Assembly (NCBI RefSeq): GCF_016411865.1
Contig: NZ_JAEKJA010000005.1
Span: 124,001-188,000, forward strand
Direction of reading: 5' to 3'
Length of the DNA stretch: 64,000 nucleotides
Source of the DNA: Acuticoccus mangrovi
Lineage (GTDB): Bacteria; Pseudomonadota; Alphaproteobacteria; Rhizobiales; Amorphaceae
The notes beneath the pieces were generated by a model, which made no database searches, had not been told where the DNA came from, and saw nothing but the letters and a program-made list of their open reading frames with translations. Below, piece after piece: positions 17,420-26,066 of the stretch. The position numbers were made by a program, and so were the translations under genes. Within the stretch, counting starts at the first letter, position 1; each line of letters starts with the position of its first letter.

Positions 17420-17524
17420 TTCGAGTGAGGCTTATCGGTCGCAGGTGGTGCCCCGTCAACGCCGCGATCGTTGCTTTGTGTGACGAAATGGGTGAGTTTT
17501 TGCCACACGGTCTCGGAGGATCTT

Positions 17525-17899
17525 ATGTTGAGGGTGATCGCCCCCGTCGCATCGGCACTTGCCGCACTGGCCATGATGGCGGCCGCATCCACGGCGTTCG
17601 GGGCGGACCTGTCCTACCGGTCCGGCAGCTACGCCTACCGCCACGTGCCGGGCTATTTCGGCAAGGGCGAGCCGTGGGCCACCATGGACGAGCGCCCGCC
17701 GCGCAAGGGCGAATGGTTCTACACCGAGCCCTTGACCCCGGCGGTGAACTTCCTCGTGCCGCTCGGTCAGCGGTGGCGCTACCAGAAGCCCGCGCCCTGG
17801 ACGCCCGCCTGGTACAGCTACTGCGCCTCCCGCTGGCCGAGCTTCAACCCGCGCACCGGCACCATCAAGACGCCGGACGGCGTCAGGATGTGTCTCTGA
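17525..17899 (+). CDS. BA14K-like secreted protein
   Basis: A 124-residue protein with an N-terminal signal peptide (LRVIAPVASALAALAMMAAASTAFGA) and a C-terminal BA14K-like motif, YCASRWPSFNPRTGT followed by DGVRMCL with two cysteines. BA14K proteins are small immunoreactive, lectin-like envelope proteins of Hyphomicrobiales. GGAGG lies six bases before the ATG at 17525, which I preferred to an upstream start at 17471 that would bury the signal peptide. The middle is rich in aromatic residues and proline. It converges with rlmB, overlapping by 17 bp. Confidence 0.82.
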   Translation: MLRVIAPVASALAALAMMAAASTAFGADLSYRSGSYAYRHVPGYFGKGEPWATMDERPPRKGEWFYTEPLTPAVNFLVPLGQRWRYQKPAPWTPAWYSYCASRWPSFNPRTGTIKTPDGVRMCL

Positions 17900-18608
17900 C
17901 GCGCGTCAGGTTGCGGCTCGCCACGTAGAGGGTGATCGCCGCCGCGTTCGACACGTTGAGCGAGGCGAGCGCCCCCGGCACCTCGATCGCCGCCACCGTG
18001 TCGCAGGCGGCGCGCACGCCCTGACGCACGCCCTTGCCCTCGGCTCCGAGGACGAAGGCCCATTTGGGCGCGGGCTCCAGCCTTTCGAGCGGTTCCGCCG
18101 CCTCGCTGTCGAGCGCGGCGACGCGGAAGCCGTAGCCGCGCAGCTCCTCCACGGCGCGCGTCAGGTTCGTCACCGTCACCACGTCGACGAGGTCGAGGGC
18201 GCCCGAGGCGGCCTTTGCGAGCGCGCCCGTCTCGGACGCGCTGTGCCGGCGCGTCATCACCACCGCGTCGGCGCGGAAGGCGGCGGCGGAGCGCAGGATG
18301 GCGCCGACATTGTGCGGGTCAGTGATGTGATCGAGGAGAAGCACGGTGCTCGCGTCGGCGAGCGCGTCGAGCGGCGTGGTGGGCAGCGGCGACACCTCGA
18401 TGGCGACGCCCTGATGCACGACGTCGCCGAGGAGGCGGCCGAGGGCGCGCACGTCGACGGTCTCGGCGGCGATGTTCGTCGGCAGCGGATCGAGACGGCG
18501 CATGGCGTTCGTCGTCGCGAGCATGCGATGCACCGTGCGTCGTGGATTGTCGAGCGCCGCGCGCACCGCGTGCATGCCGAACAGCCAGTAGGGTTCATTC
18601 TCGTCCAT
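17883..18608 (-). CDS. rlmB: 23S rRNA (guanosine-2'-O-)-methyltransferase RlmB-type, TrmH family
   Basis: A 241-residue SPOUT methyltransferase, close to E. coli RlmB (243). The N-terminal substrate-binding domain starts YWLFGMHAVRAALDNP. The SPOUT motifs are clear: LLLDHITDPHNVGAILRSAAAF, FVLGAEGKGVR and SLNVSNAAAITLY. The expected reaction is 2'-O-methylation of a conserved guanosine in the 23S rRNA peptidyl transferase region. The ATG at 18608 is chosen; another in-frame ATG at 18647 adds 13 residues, and neither has a strong ribosome-binding site. It diverges from tRNA-Tyr. Confidence 0.92.
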   Translation of the reverse strand: MDENEPYWLFGMHAVRAALDNPRRTVHRMLATTNAMRRLDPLPTNIAAETVDVRALGRLLGDVVHQGVAIEVSPLPTTPLDALADASTVLLLDHITDPHNVGAILRSAAAFRADAVVMTRRHSASETGALAKAASGALDLVDVVTVTNLTRAVEELRGYGFRVAALDSEAAEPLERLEPAPKWAFVLGAEGKGVRQGVRAACDTVAAIEVPGALASLNVSNAAAITLYVASRNLTRVRDTS

Positions 18609-18676
18609 GGGAGAAACGTGCCATTCCGATTTGACTTCGCCGAACATGGACACTATCACGCCGCAGCAAGGCGCAC

Positions 18677-18761
18677 GGAGGGGTGCCCGAGTGGCTAAAG
18701 GGGGCGGACTGTAAATCCGCTGGCTATGCCTACGTTGGTTCGAATCCAACCCCCTCCACCA
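18677..18761 (+). tRNA. tRNA-Tyr (GUA)
   Basis: An 85-nt class II tRNA with a long variable arm. Acceptor GGAGGGG pairs with CCCCTCC, then A and CCA. The anticodon stem GCGGA / TCCGC encloses loop CTGTAAA, anticodon GUA, tyrosine. T-arm: GTTGGTTCGAATCCAAC. Confidence 0.96.
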
Positions 18762-18983
18762 TTCCGCGATCCTCCAATCTCTGAACATTCCCTCGACGGC
18801 GCCGCGATCCTCGTCGCACGAATCGCGGCGATGGTGCGGTGTTCCGCACCGTTCGATTGGTGGCCGACGCACCTGTTCTTTCGGCATGCATGTATATGAT
18901 CGGACAATACCGAGAGCGCGCATGCAACTCGCGTCATAAGGATAGTTGAAGCCGGTTCCAGAATTGTGGAACATGGCGAAACT

Positions 18984-20297
18984 ATGACGATGGTGCGCCT
19001 CGCCTTCCGGCTCTTCGTCGTCGTCGTGCTCGCCCGTGCCGTGATCGGCGCTCATGATGCAGGAGCAGCGGAGATCGACGTGTGGCGGGACGGCGATACG
19101 GTCACGTTCGTCACCATCATCGGGACCCTCGATCGCGGCGACGAGGTCCGCTTCCGCAGTGCGATCGCCGGACTGCGCCAGACGATCGTCTCGATGCATA
19201 GCCCGGGCGGGAACCTCATTACCGGGCTCGAGATCGGCAAGACCATCCGGTTGCGCGGGTTCGCGACGGCCGTCATCGATGGCGCCATGTGCGTGTCGGC
19301 CTGTGCGCTCGCCTGGCTCGGTGGGCAGACCCGTCTAATGGGTCCAACGGCGTTCATCGGCTTTCATGCCGCCTCCATCGATGTAGGCGGGATCCGGCGG
19401 GAAACCGGGGTCGGCAACGCACTCGTCGGTGCCTATCTCACCAATCTGGGCCTATCGGAGATGGCGGTGTACCGCCTCACCGAGGCGCCACCTGACGACG
19501 AGTTCGCGCTGACGCCGGAGATCGCCGCCGATCTCGGGATCGACGTGGTCGTGCTGCCGCCGGCTGGCGAGGAGGGTGGCGGCCAACCGCCGCAAGCGCC
19601 GATGCTGCCGCAGGCGGCCGTCGATTTCGTGCGGCGCCACATGGTGGTGGGAACGAGGCTCGGGGCGCAGGACGCCGGGCAGTCGGCGCAGGCCGCCTAC
19701 GACGACGTGGTGGATTACTACGGCAGCAAGGCCATCTCGCGCGACGAGGTCGTCGCCAGCGTCGTGCACTACGCGATGCGCTACCCGCGGCGCAGCATCG
19801 ACATCGTGACCATCGAAGATGCGCGCTGTGACGGGGCGGTCTGCGCCGTCTCCGGCATCGCCGATTTCGGCGCGGAGGCGCCGGAGCGTAACGTGCGCTC
19901 CACCGGGCGCATCCGGTTCCGGTTCGGGCTGCGGCATGTCGGCAGCGGCACGTTTCGGATCATGGTGGAGGAGCAGGAGGTGCTGAGCCGCCGCTCCGAA
20001 CCCATCGATACGAGGCTCGAACGGCGCGTGCGGGCGATCCAGGCCCATCTGGCGCGGCTCGGGTGCGATCCCGGACCCGTCGACGGCATCTGGGGGCAGA
20101 GGTCGCGGCAGGCGGCGGTGCGGTTCCGGCAGGCCACGCGCAGCGCGATCTCGGTGGACGGCCCCACGACCGCGCTGCTGAAGGAGCTCGACGCGGCGAC
20201 GTTTCCCGTCTGCCAGAACCCGCGCTACCGGTTTCAGGACCCGGTGAGCCGCGTGCGGCCGCGGCCGCTGGACGAGGCGCGCAGCCGGACGCCTTGA
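18984..20297 (+). CDS. Secreted ClpP/crotonase-fold protein with C-terminal peptidoglycan-binding domain
   Basis: A 437-residue exported protein. After a signal peptide (VRLAFRLFVVVVLARAVIGA) comes a ClpP-like domain of the COG3904 kind: HSPGGNLITGLEIGKTIRLRG, then CVSACALAWLGG with the likely nucleophilic Ser, and FIGFHAA with the likely His. A PG_binding_1-like domain lies near the C-terminus (VRAIQAHLARLGCDPGPVDGIWGQRSRQAAVRFRQ). A periplasmic serine hydrolase anchored to the wall is a reasonable reading; the substrate is unknown. The ATG at 18984 is preferred to a GTG at 18966. Confidence 0.75.
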   Translation: MTMVRLAFRLFVVVVLARAVIGAHDAGAAEIDVWRDGDTVTFVTIIGTLDRGDEVRFRSAIAGLRQTIVSMHSPGGNLITGLEIGKTIRLRGFATAVIDGAMCVSACALAWLGGQTRLMGPTAFIGFHAASIDVGGIRRETGVGNALVGAYLTNLGLSEMAVYRLTEAPPDDEFALTPEIAADLGIDVVVLPPAGEEGGGQPPQAPMLPQAAVDFVRRHMVVGTRLGAQDAGQSAQAAYDDVVDYYGSKAISRDEVVASVVHYAMRYPRRSIDIVTIEDARCDGAVCAVSGIADFGAEAPERNVRSTGRIRFRFGLRHVGSGTFRIMVEEQEVLSRRSEPIDTRLERRVRAIQAHLARLGCDPGPVDGIWGQRSRQAAVRFRQATRSAISVDGPTTALLKELDAATFPVCQNPRYRFQDPVSRVRPRPLDEARSRTP

Positions 20298-20383
20298 GCC
20301 GAGGGCGGTGGCCCAATCTCTTGGCATCGGCCACGCTCGCGCACTAGGATCTGCCGCTTTTCAGACAGTTCTTTTCGAGGTGA

Positions 20384-21904
20384 TTGATGATGCAGACGTT
20401 TTCAGCGTCCGATCCGGCCGAGCTGCGGGCCGCGATCGCTGCGGCGGCGGCCTATCTCGCGACGCTCGAGGGCGAGGCGGAGGGATGCCGCATCCTCGTC
20501 CATCCCGGCCCCTATCACGAGGCGACCGACGTCGTCGGCCTCAAGGGGCGCGTCGGTGCGCCGGTCGTGTTCGAGGGGGGAGGCGGGGTGATCTGCGGCG
20601 GCAGCCATCCCGATCCGCAGCAAGGCTACGGACGGCCGCAGGACGGCGGGCCCGGCAACCCGACGGCGACGGACTTCGCCTTTCTGCGCTTCAGCCACTG
20701 CGAGCACGTCGTGGTGGCGGGGTTCGAGCTGCAGAATTACTGGCCCGTGATCCTCTATTTTCAGAAGAGCAGCCACATCACCATCATCGGCAACACGCTG
20801 CGCCACGGCACCAATGCCGTGTTCGCCAAGCAGGGCCGCGGCTTCGGTCTCGAAGGCAACCGCTGGCAGCAGGACGACACGCCCGAGCACGTGCTCTGGC
20901 ACGAGGTGGACTGGATCGAGGCGCACGGCGGCGACGGCGGCATGGGGACCAAGCGCTACTACAACGGCAGCTTCTTCGCCTCCAAGGACGTCTCGGAGGT
21001 GAACATCAGCCGCAATGTCATCAGCGACTGCTACAACGGCGTGCGGATGAAGGTGGGGCAGCTGCCGGGCGACGCCGGCCTGCCCTACAATCGCGACGTC
21101 TATATTTTCGACAACGACTTCGTGCGGGTGCGCGACAACCCGATCGAGCCGGAATACTACGTCCACAACTGGCACATCGCGCACAACCGCATCGTCGACG
21201 CGCACAGCTGGTTCTCGCTCGACGGGGTGCGGGGCGGGTACATGTACATCTACGGCAACACCGCCCACTTCGTGTCGCGCCAGGGGGTGAAGGACGCCAC
21301 CCACCACACGATGGGCCGGGTGCTGAAGCTGAGCTACGCCTCTCACAATCCGGACTATGCTCTCGGCGCCGCGGTGCCCGACCACCCCTGGTACGTGGTG
21401 CACAACAGCTTCGTGCTGCGCTGCCCCATCGTGGGCGGCGCCGCCGACGAGGTGCCGCAGCCGCCCTGCGACGGCGTCGGCCCCGACTACACCGCCAACC
21501 TCACCTGCGCGAACAACGCCTTCGAGTGGTGCAGCATCGACGAGCACGGCATCTATCTGTGCGAGTGGATCGCCATGCTGCGCAGCTTCTCGCGGCGGCA
21601 GAATGACGGGGTGGTGTTCGACCACAACCTCTCCAACCGGCGGGACTATTTCGACCAGGCGCGCAGCCTGTCGCTGGGCGAGGCGGGCGGCCTCCACGCC
21701 GACGCGCCGTTCTTCGTGCGGCCGGCGGAGGGGGACTTCACCCTCGTGGCGGAGAGCCCCGGCCGCGGCCGCGCCGAGCCGATGGAGCTTGAGGCGCCCG
21801 ACGGGAGGCGCCTGCGGATCCGGCCGGGCGAAGGCGGCGCGCTCCATCGCGGCGCGATCCAGGACTATGGGCACGCCGAGCTCGAGGAGGTCGTCTCCGT
21901 CTGA
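20384..21904 (+). CDS. Right-handed parallel beta-helix protein
   Basis: A 506-residue protein with no signal peptide. It opens with FSASDPAELRAAIAAAAAYL and CRILVHPGPYHE, the usual entry to a pectate-lyase-like beta-helix, then has PbH1-type coils (HVVVAGFELQNYWPVILYFQKSSHITIIGNTLRHG; EVNISRNVISDCYNGVRM; YIFDNDFVRVRDNPIE; MYIYGNTAHFV). Such folds belong to polysaccharide lyases, epimerases and glycoside hydrolases, but I cannot name a family or catalytic residues. It converges with an enolase-superfamily sugar-acid dehydratase-like gene, ending two bases from it, so a shared carbohydrate pathway is possible but unproven. Confidence 0.7.
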   Translation: MMMQTFSASDPAELRAAIAAAAAYLATLEGEAEGCRILVHPGPYHEATDVVGLKGRVGAPVVFEGGGGVICGGSHPDPQQGYGRPQDGGPGNPTATDFAFLRFSHCEHVVVAGFELQNYWPVILYFQKSSHITIIGNTLRHGTNAVFAKQGRGFGLEGNRWQQDDTPEHVLWHEVDWIEAHGGDGGMGTKRYYNGSFFASKDVSEVNISRNVISDCYNGVRMKVGQLPGDAGLPYNRDVYIFDNDFVRVRDNPIEPEYYVHNWHIAHNRIVDAHSWFSLDGVRGGYMYIYGNTAHFVSRQGVKDATHHTMGRVLKLSYASHNPDYALGAAVPDHPWYVVHNSFVLRCPIVGGAADEVPQPPCDGVGPDYTANLTCANNAFEWCSIDEHGIYLCEWIAMLRSFSRRQNDGVVFDHNLSNRRDYFDQARSLSLGEAGGLHADAPFFVRPAEGDFTLVAESPGRGRAEPMELEAPDGRRLRIRPGEGGALHRGAIQDYGHAELEEVVSV

Positions 21905-21906
21905 CT

Positions 21907-23073
21907 TCAGGCGGGGGCGTCGATGCGGTAGCGGGCGAGTACGTCCGGGTTCGGGATGACGCCGTGGCCGGGCCGGTCGGGCACGGCGACGCGCCCGCTC
22001 TCGCGCACGCCGCCGAGAACGTCGAGATCCTCTTGCGGTAATTCGGTGAGGAAGGCGTTGTGGGTGGTGTCGTATTCGAGCATCGGCTCGTCCGGGTGGA
22101 GCCCGCCGGGGAGCGGCGGCTGGGCGGCGAGGAGCTGGAGGTTCGTCGCCACCGACACCGCCGACCCCCACACGTGGTTCACCACCGGCACGAAATGGGT
22201 GTGGGCAAGGGCGAGCACCTTCACGAACTCGGAGATGCCACCGAGCCCGCACACCTCGGGCTGGGCGATGGAGAGGCAGCGCCCCTCGAGGAGATCGCGC
22301 CAGCCCCAGCGCGTGAACTCCGCCTCGCCGCCGGCGATGTTGACCGAGAGGGCGGCCCGCAACGTGCGGTAGCCGTCGCGATCCTCCGGTGCGACGGGCT
22401 CCTCGAACCAGTAGACGCCGAGCCCTTCGAGCGCCCGGCCGACGGCGAGCGCCTGAGCCGTATGGTAGGCGTGGTTGGCGTCCACCATCAGCCGCGTCTC
22501 GTCCCTGAGGCCCTTGCGCGTCGCCTCCACGAGGCGGATGTCCTCCGCGACACCGCAGCCGACCTTCATCTTCACCGCGCGAAAGCCCATCGCCTCGATG
22601 GCCGCCGCCTCGCGGGTGAAGTCGGCGGCAAGGTCGGCGCTCGGCCGCAGCATCATGCCGTAGCCGTAGACCGGGACGTCGGTGCGGAAGGGGCCGCCGA
22701 GAAGGCGCGCGATGGACAGCCCCGTCGCCTTGCCGGCGATGTCCCACAGCGCGATGTCGATGCCCGACAGGGCCTGCAGCGGCATTCCCTTCTGGCCGTG
22801 GTCGCGCAAGAGATTGTAGACGTGGTGCCACACCACTTCGCGGGCGAGCGCGTCCCGGCCGACGATCATCGGGGCGATCACCGCCTCGACGATGGCGCGA
22901 TTGGCGAGCGCCACGTTGCCGGGTCCGAAGCACTCGCCCCACCCGGTGATCCCCGCATCGGTCGATACCTCCACGAGGTGAGCGGTGCGGCGGCGGTACA
23001 TCTGCTGCGAGTAGCCGAGGGTCTCGGGCAGGTCGTAGCCGATGAGGTGGCTCTTCACGGCGGTGATCTTCAC
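21907..23073 (-). CDS. Mandelate racemase/muconate lactonizing-type enolase-superfamily enzyme
   Basis: A 388-residue enolase-superfamily protein. The catalytic elements are visible: KMKVG (KxK-type base), the metal ligands VDANHAY (Asp), WFEEP (Glu) and GGEAE (Glu), and VNHVWGS with a candidate His base, which points to the mandelate racemase subgroup that holds many acid-sugar dehydratases. The exact substrate cannot be read. The GTG start at 23073 is favoured because AGGAAG lies seven bases upstream and MKITAVKSHL is a typical opening. Confidence 0.85.
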   Translation of the reverse strand: MKITAVKSHLIGYDLPETLGYSQQMYRRRTAHLVEVSTDAGITGWGECFGPGNVALANRAIVEAVIAPMIVGRDALAREVVWHHVYNLLRDHGQKGMPLQALSGIDIALWDIAGKATGLSIARLLGGPFRTDVPVYGYGMMLRPSADLAADFTREAAAIEAMGFRAVKMKVGCGVAEDIRLVEATRKGLRDETRLMVDANHAYHTAQALAVGRALEGLGVYWFEEPVAPEDRDGYRTLRAALSVNIAGGEAEFTRWGWRDLLEGRCLSIAQPEVCGLGGISEFVKVLALAHTHFVPVVNHVWGSAVSVATNLQLLAAQPPLPGGLHPDEPMLEYDTTHNAFLTELPQEDLDVLGGVRESGRVAVPDRPGHGVIPNPDVLARYRIDAPA

Positions 23074-23329
23074 GGGGCGCTTCCTGTTCTTTCGTTGGCC
23101 GCGGGCGGCTCGCCCCGGCGGGCGCATCCTGCGAGAGGGCGGCCGCGCACTCAATCGCTGACCCCCGCAGCGGCGTGGCGTCGCAGCAACGCGCGATCCC
23201 GGTGATGTCAATGCGCCGTCATGGGCCGGGCTTTATCCTTGATTGTCAGTGGAAATTAAGCCGTGCACTATCGGGCGAGGTGGCGCGGTCCTGCCGCACG
23301 TGCCGCCAGCTCAGCCGAGGACGTACCGA

Positions 23330-24739
23330 ATGGACATCGATCCCGTCATCCTTGCCCGCGTCCAGTTCGCCTTCACCGTTTCCTTCCACATCATCTTTCC
23401 CTCCTTCACGATCGGGCTCGCGGCGTGGATCGCCACGCTGGAGGGGATGTGGCTTGCCACCAACAACGACCGCTATCACCTCCTCGCCCGCTTCTGGACG
23501 AAGGTGTTCGCGGTCTCCTTCGGCATGGGCGTCGTCTCCGGCATCGTCCTCTCCTACCAGTTCGGCACCAACTGGAGCCGCTATTCGGAGGTGGTGGGCA
23601 ACGTCGTCGGCCCGCTGATCGGCTACGAGGTGCTGACGGCCTTCTTCCTGGAGGCGACCTTCCTCGGGCTAATGCTGTTCGGTTGGAACCGCGTGCCGCC
23701 GTGGCTCCACTTCCTCGCCTGTCTGGCGGTGGCGGTGGGCACCACGCTGTCCGCCTTCTGGATCCTGTCGGCCAACAGCTGGATGCAGCATCCCGCCGGC
23801 CATGAGGTGCGCGACGGCATCGCCTATCCGGTCGACTGGCTGAAGATCATCTTCAGCCCGACCTTTCCGACCCGGCTCGGCCACATGGTGGTGGCGGCCT
23901 ACATCACCACCGCGTTCGTGGTGCTCGCCTCGGGCGCGCGCTGGCTGCGCGCCGGCATCGCCACCGAGCAGGCGAAGACGATGGTGCGCATGGGGCTCGG
24001 GCTGCTCGTCGTGCTGGTGCCGCTCCAGGGCTTCCTGGGCGACGCGAGCGGCGAGAACACGCTCAAATATCAGCCGGTGAAGGTGGCCGCCATGGAGGGC
24101 CACTGGGAACAGCAGGAGACCAACGAGGGGCCGATGCCCTGGGTGGTCTTCGGCTGGCCCAACGAGGCGCAGGAGCGCAACGACTTTCAGATCTCGATCC
24201 CCTATCTCGGCAGCATCATCCTGACCCGCACCCTCGACGGCACGATCAAGGGGCTGAAGGACTTCCCCGCCGACGAGCGGCCGCCCGTCGCCGTGCCCTT
24301 CTTCGGCTTCCGCATCATGGTCGCCCTTTGGGGGATCATGATGCTGGCGGTGATCGCGGGAGTGGTCCTGTGGTGGAGGGGGCGTCTCTTCGACACCGGC
24401 GCCTACACGCGCATCGTCAGCCAGTTCTGGCCGATCGGCTTCTGCGCCATCCTCGCCGGCTGGTTCACCACCGAGGTCGGACGCCAGCCGTGGGTGGCGA
24501 CGGGGATCCTCAGAACCGCCGACGCCATCTCGCCGGTGCCCGGGGAATCGGTGCTCATCACGTTGATTCTCTTCGTGATGGTCTACGGCATCGTGTTCTC
24601 CTCGGGCGTCTTCTACATCAACCGCTTGCTGAAGAAGGGGCCGGTGGTGCCCGATACTCCGGAAGCCGACGTGTCGGGTCTGCGGCCGCTCTCCGGGGCC
24701 AAGGATGCCGGCCGCGACGCCCTTCAGCCCGGGGAGTGA
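23330..24739 (+). CDS. cydA: Cytochrome bd-type ubiquinol oxidase subunit I (CIO-like)
   Basis: A 469-residue membrane protein of the CydA family. The N-terminal heme-ligand segment VSFHIIFPSFTIGLAAW, a second His in RLGHMVVAAYITTAF and the conserved GWFTTEVGRQPWV are all present. The periplasmic Q-loop is short, as in the cyanide-insensitive oxidase CioA rather than E. coli CydA. With CydB it oxidises ubiquinol and reduces oxygen to water without pumping protons. The ATG at 23330 follows GAGG; an earlier in-frame start would add an unrelated leader. No cydC/cydD or cydX is nearby. Confidence 0.95.
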   Translation: MDIDPVILARVQFAFTVSFHIIFPSFTIGLAAWIATLEGMWLATNNDRYHLLARFWTKVFAVSFGMGVVSGIVLSYQFGTNWSRYSEVVGNVVGPLIGYEVLTAFFLEATFLGLMLFGWNRVPPWLHFLACLAVAVGTTLSAFWILSANSWMQHPAGHEVRDGIAYPVDWLKIIFSPTFPTRLGHMVVAAYITTAFVVLASGARWLRAGIATEQAKTMVRMGLGLLVVLVPLQGFLGDASGENTLKYQPVKVAAMEGHWEQQETNEGPMPWVVFGWPNEAQERNDFQISIPYLGSIILTRTLDGTIKGLKDFPADERPPVAVPFFGFRIMVALWGIMMLAVIAGVVLWWRGRLFDTGAYTRIVSQFWPIGFCAILAGWFTTEVGRQPWVATGILRTADAISPVPGESVLITLILFVMVYGIVFSSGVFYINRLLKKGPVVPDTPEADVSGLRPLSGAKDAGRDALQPGE

Positions 24740-24745
24740 GGGACA

Positions 24746-25765
24746 ATGGACAGCCTCTGGTTCGACATCTACCTGCCGCTCATCTGGGCGCTCCTCATCG
24801 GCGTCGCGGTATTTCTCTACGTCCTGCTCGACGGCTTCGATCTCGGTCTCGGCATCCTCTACCCCTTCACCAAGGAGGAGGGGGAGCGCGACCAGATGAT
24901 GAACTCGGTCGCCCCCTTCTGGGACGGCAACGAGACCTGGTTGATCCTCGGCGGCGGCGGCCTCTGGGTCGCCTTTCCGAAGGCCTATGCCGTCATCATG
25001 CCGGCGGTCTACCTGCCGGTGATCGTCATGCTCTTAGCGCTCGTCTTCCGCGGCGTCGCCTTCGAGTTCCGCTTCGTGTCGAAGCCGAACCACAGGTGGT
25101 GGGACATCGCCTTCATAGGGGGCTCCACCGTGGCCGCCTTCTGCCAGGGGGTGGTGCTCGGCGCGGTGGTCTACGGCCTGCCGGTGGAGAACGACCAGTT
25201 CGCCGGCGGCCCGTTCGACTGGCTGCACCCCTTCTCCATCATGTGCGGCTTCGGCGTCGTCGTCGGCTATGCGCTGCTCGGCTCCGGCTGGCTGATGATG
25301 CGCACCGAAGGGCCGCTGCGGGAGAAGGCGCAGCGCTGGGCGATGCCGCTCCTCGTGGCGCTCGTCGCGTTCATCGCGGCGGTGTCGGTGTGGACCCCGC
25401 TGGTGATCTCGGAGATCGCCAACCGCTGGTTCTCGCTGCCGGAGTTCCTCTATCTCGCGCCGGTGCCGCTGTTGACGCTGTTCTTCGCCTGGCTCGCCCG
25501 GCGCGGCATCGCGAGGGGGAAGGGGGCGATGACCTTCGTTCCCTCGGTCTGCCTGTTCCTGCTCTGCTTCGTCGGGCTCGCGGTCTCGAACTTCCCCTAC
25601 CTCGTGCCGCGCCACATCACGGTGTGGCAGGCGGCGGCGGCGCCGGAAAGCCAGCTCTTCGTGCTTCTCGGGGCGATCCCGCTGGTGCCGATCATCCTCA
25701 TCTACACCGGCTTCATCTACTGGACCTTCCGCGGCACGCTGAAGCCGGGCGAGGGCTACCACTAG
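24746..25765 (+). CDS. cydB: Cytochrome bd-type ubiquinol oxidase subunit II
   Basis: A 339-residue CydB with eight to nine hydrophobic segments. The family signature is at the N-terminus: LIWALLIGVAVFLYVLLDGFDLGLGILYPF is spread over the first helix, followed by FWDGNETWLILGGGGLWVAFPKAY. It stabilises the hemes of subunit I and completes the quinol oxidase. It starts six bases after cydA, so the two are one operon. Confidence 0.95.
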   Translation: MDSLWFDIYLPLIWALLIGVAVFLYVLLDGFDLGLGILYPFTKEEGERDQMMNSVAPFWDGNETWLILGGGGLWVAFPKAYAVIMPAVYLPVIVMLLALVFRGVAFEFRFVSKPNHRWWDIAFIGGSTVAAFCQGVVLGAVVYGLPVENDQFAGGPFDWLHPFSIMCGFGVVVGYALLGSGWLMMRTEGPLREKAQRWAMPLLVALVAFIAAVSVWTPLVISEIANRWFSLPEFLYLAPVPLLTLFFAWLARRGIARGKGAMTFVPSVCLFLLCFVGLAVSNFPYLVPRHITVWQAAAAPESQLFVLLGAIPLVPIILIYTGFIYWTFRGTLKPGEGYH

Positions 25766-26066
25766 GACGGGTGCCGGAACGCCGGACCCCTCGCCAGGCG
25801 GGGTGACGCCGATACCGGCTAGCGTCGTGAGCGACACGGTGCGGCCGGCGCGGGGCGGCTGAGGCCGGCTCCGCCCGGGCTCGGCCCGACGGCGCTCGCC
25901 GCGTCGTCCGAGCGCACTCCAGCCGATCCCGTCGATGGGGGCGGGCCGCCGCCATCTCGGCCGGGCGCTCGCCGTCCTTTCCACCGCTCCGTCACTTGTG
26001 CCGCCGATCTACGACTTGCGGTTGGTTCGGTGCTCGTTCATCCATGCATCGGTATATGGTTGGGAT
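25766..26066. other. Intergenic region after cydB, no gene seen
   Basis: About 300 bp of G+C-rich sequence without a supportable gene on either strand. It should hold the promoter of the sensor diguanylate cyclase that follows. The last 60 bp are less G+C-rich (around tgcatcggtatatggttggg). No clear terminator with a T run follows cydB. Confidence 0.5.

Noticed and set aside
18695..18937. Small minus-strand frame crossing tRNA-Tyr
   Set aside because: It runs through the tRNA gene and shows no homology.
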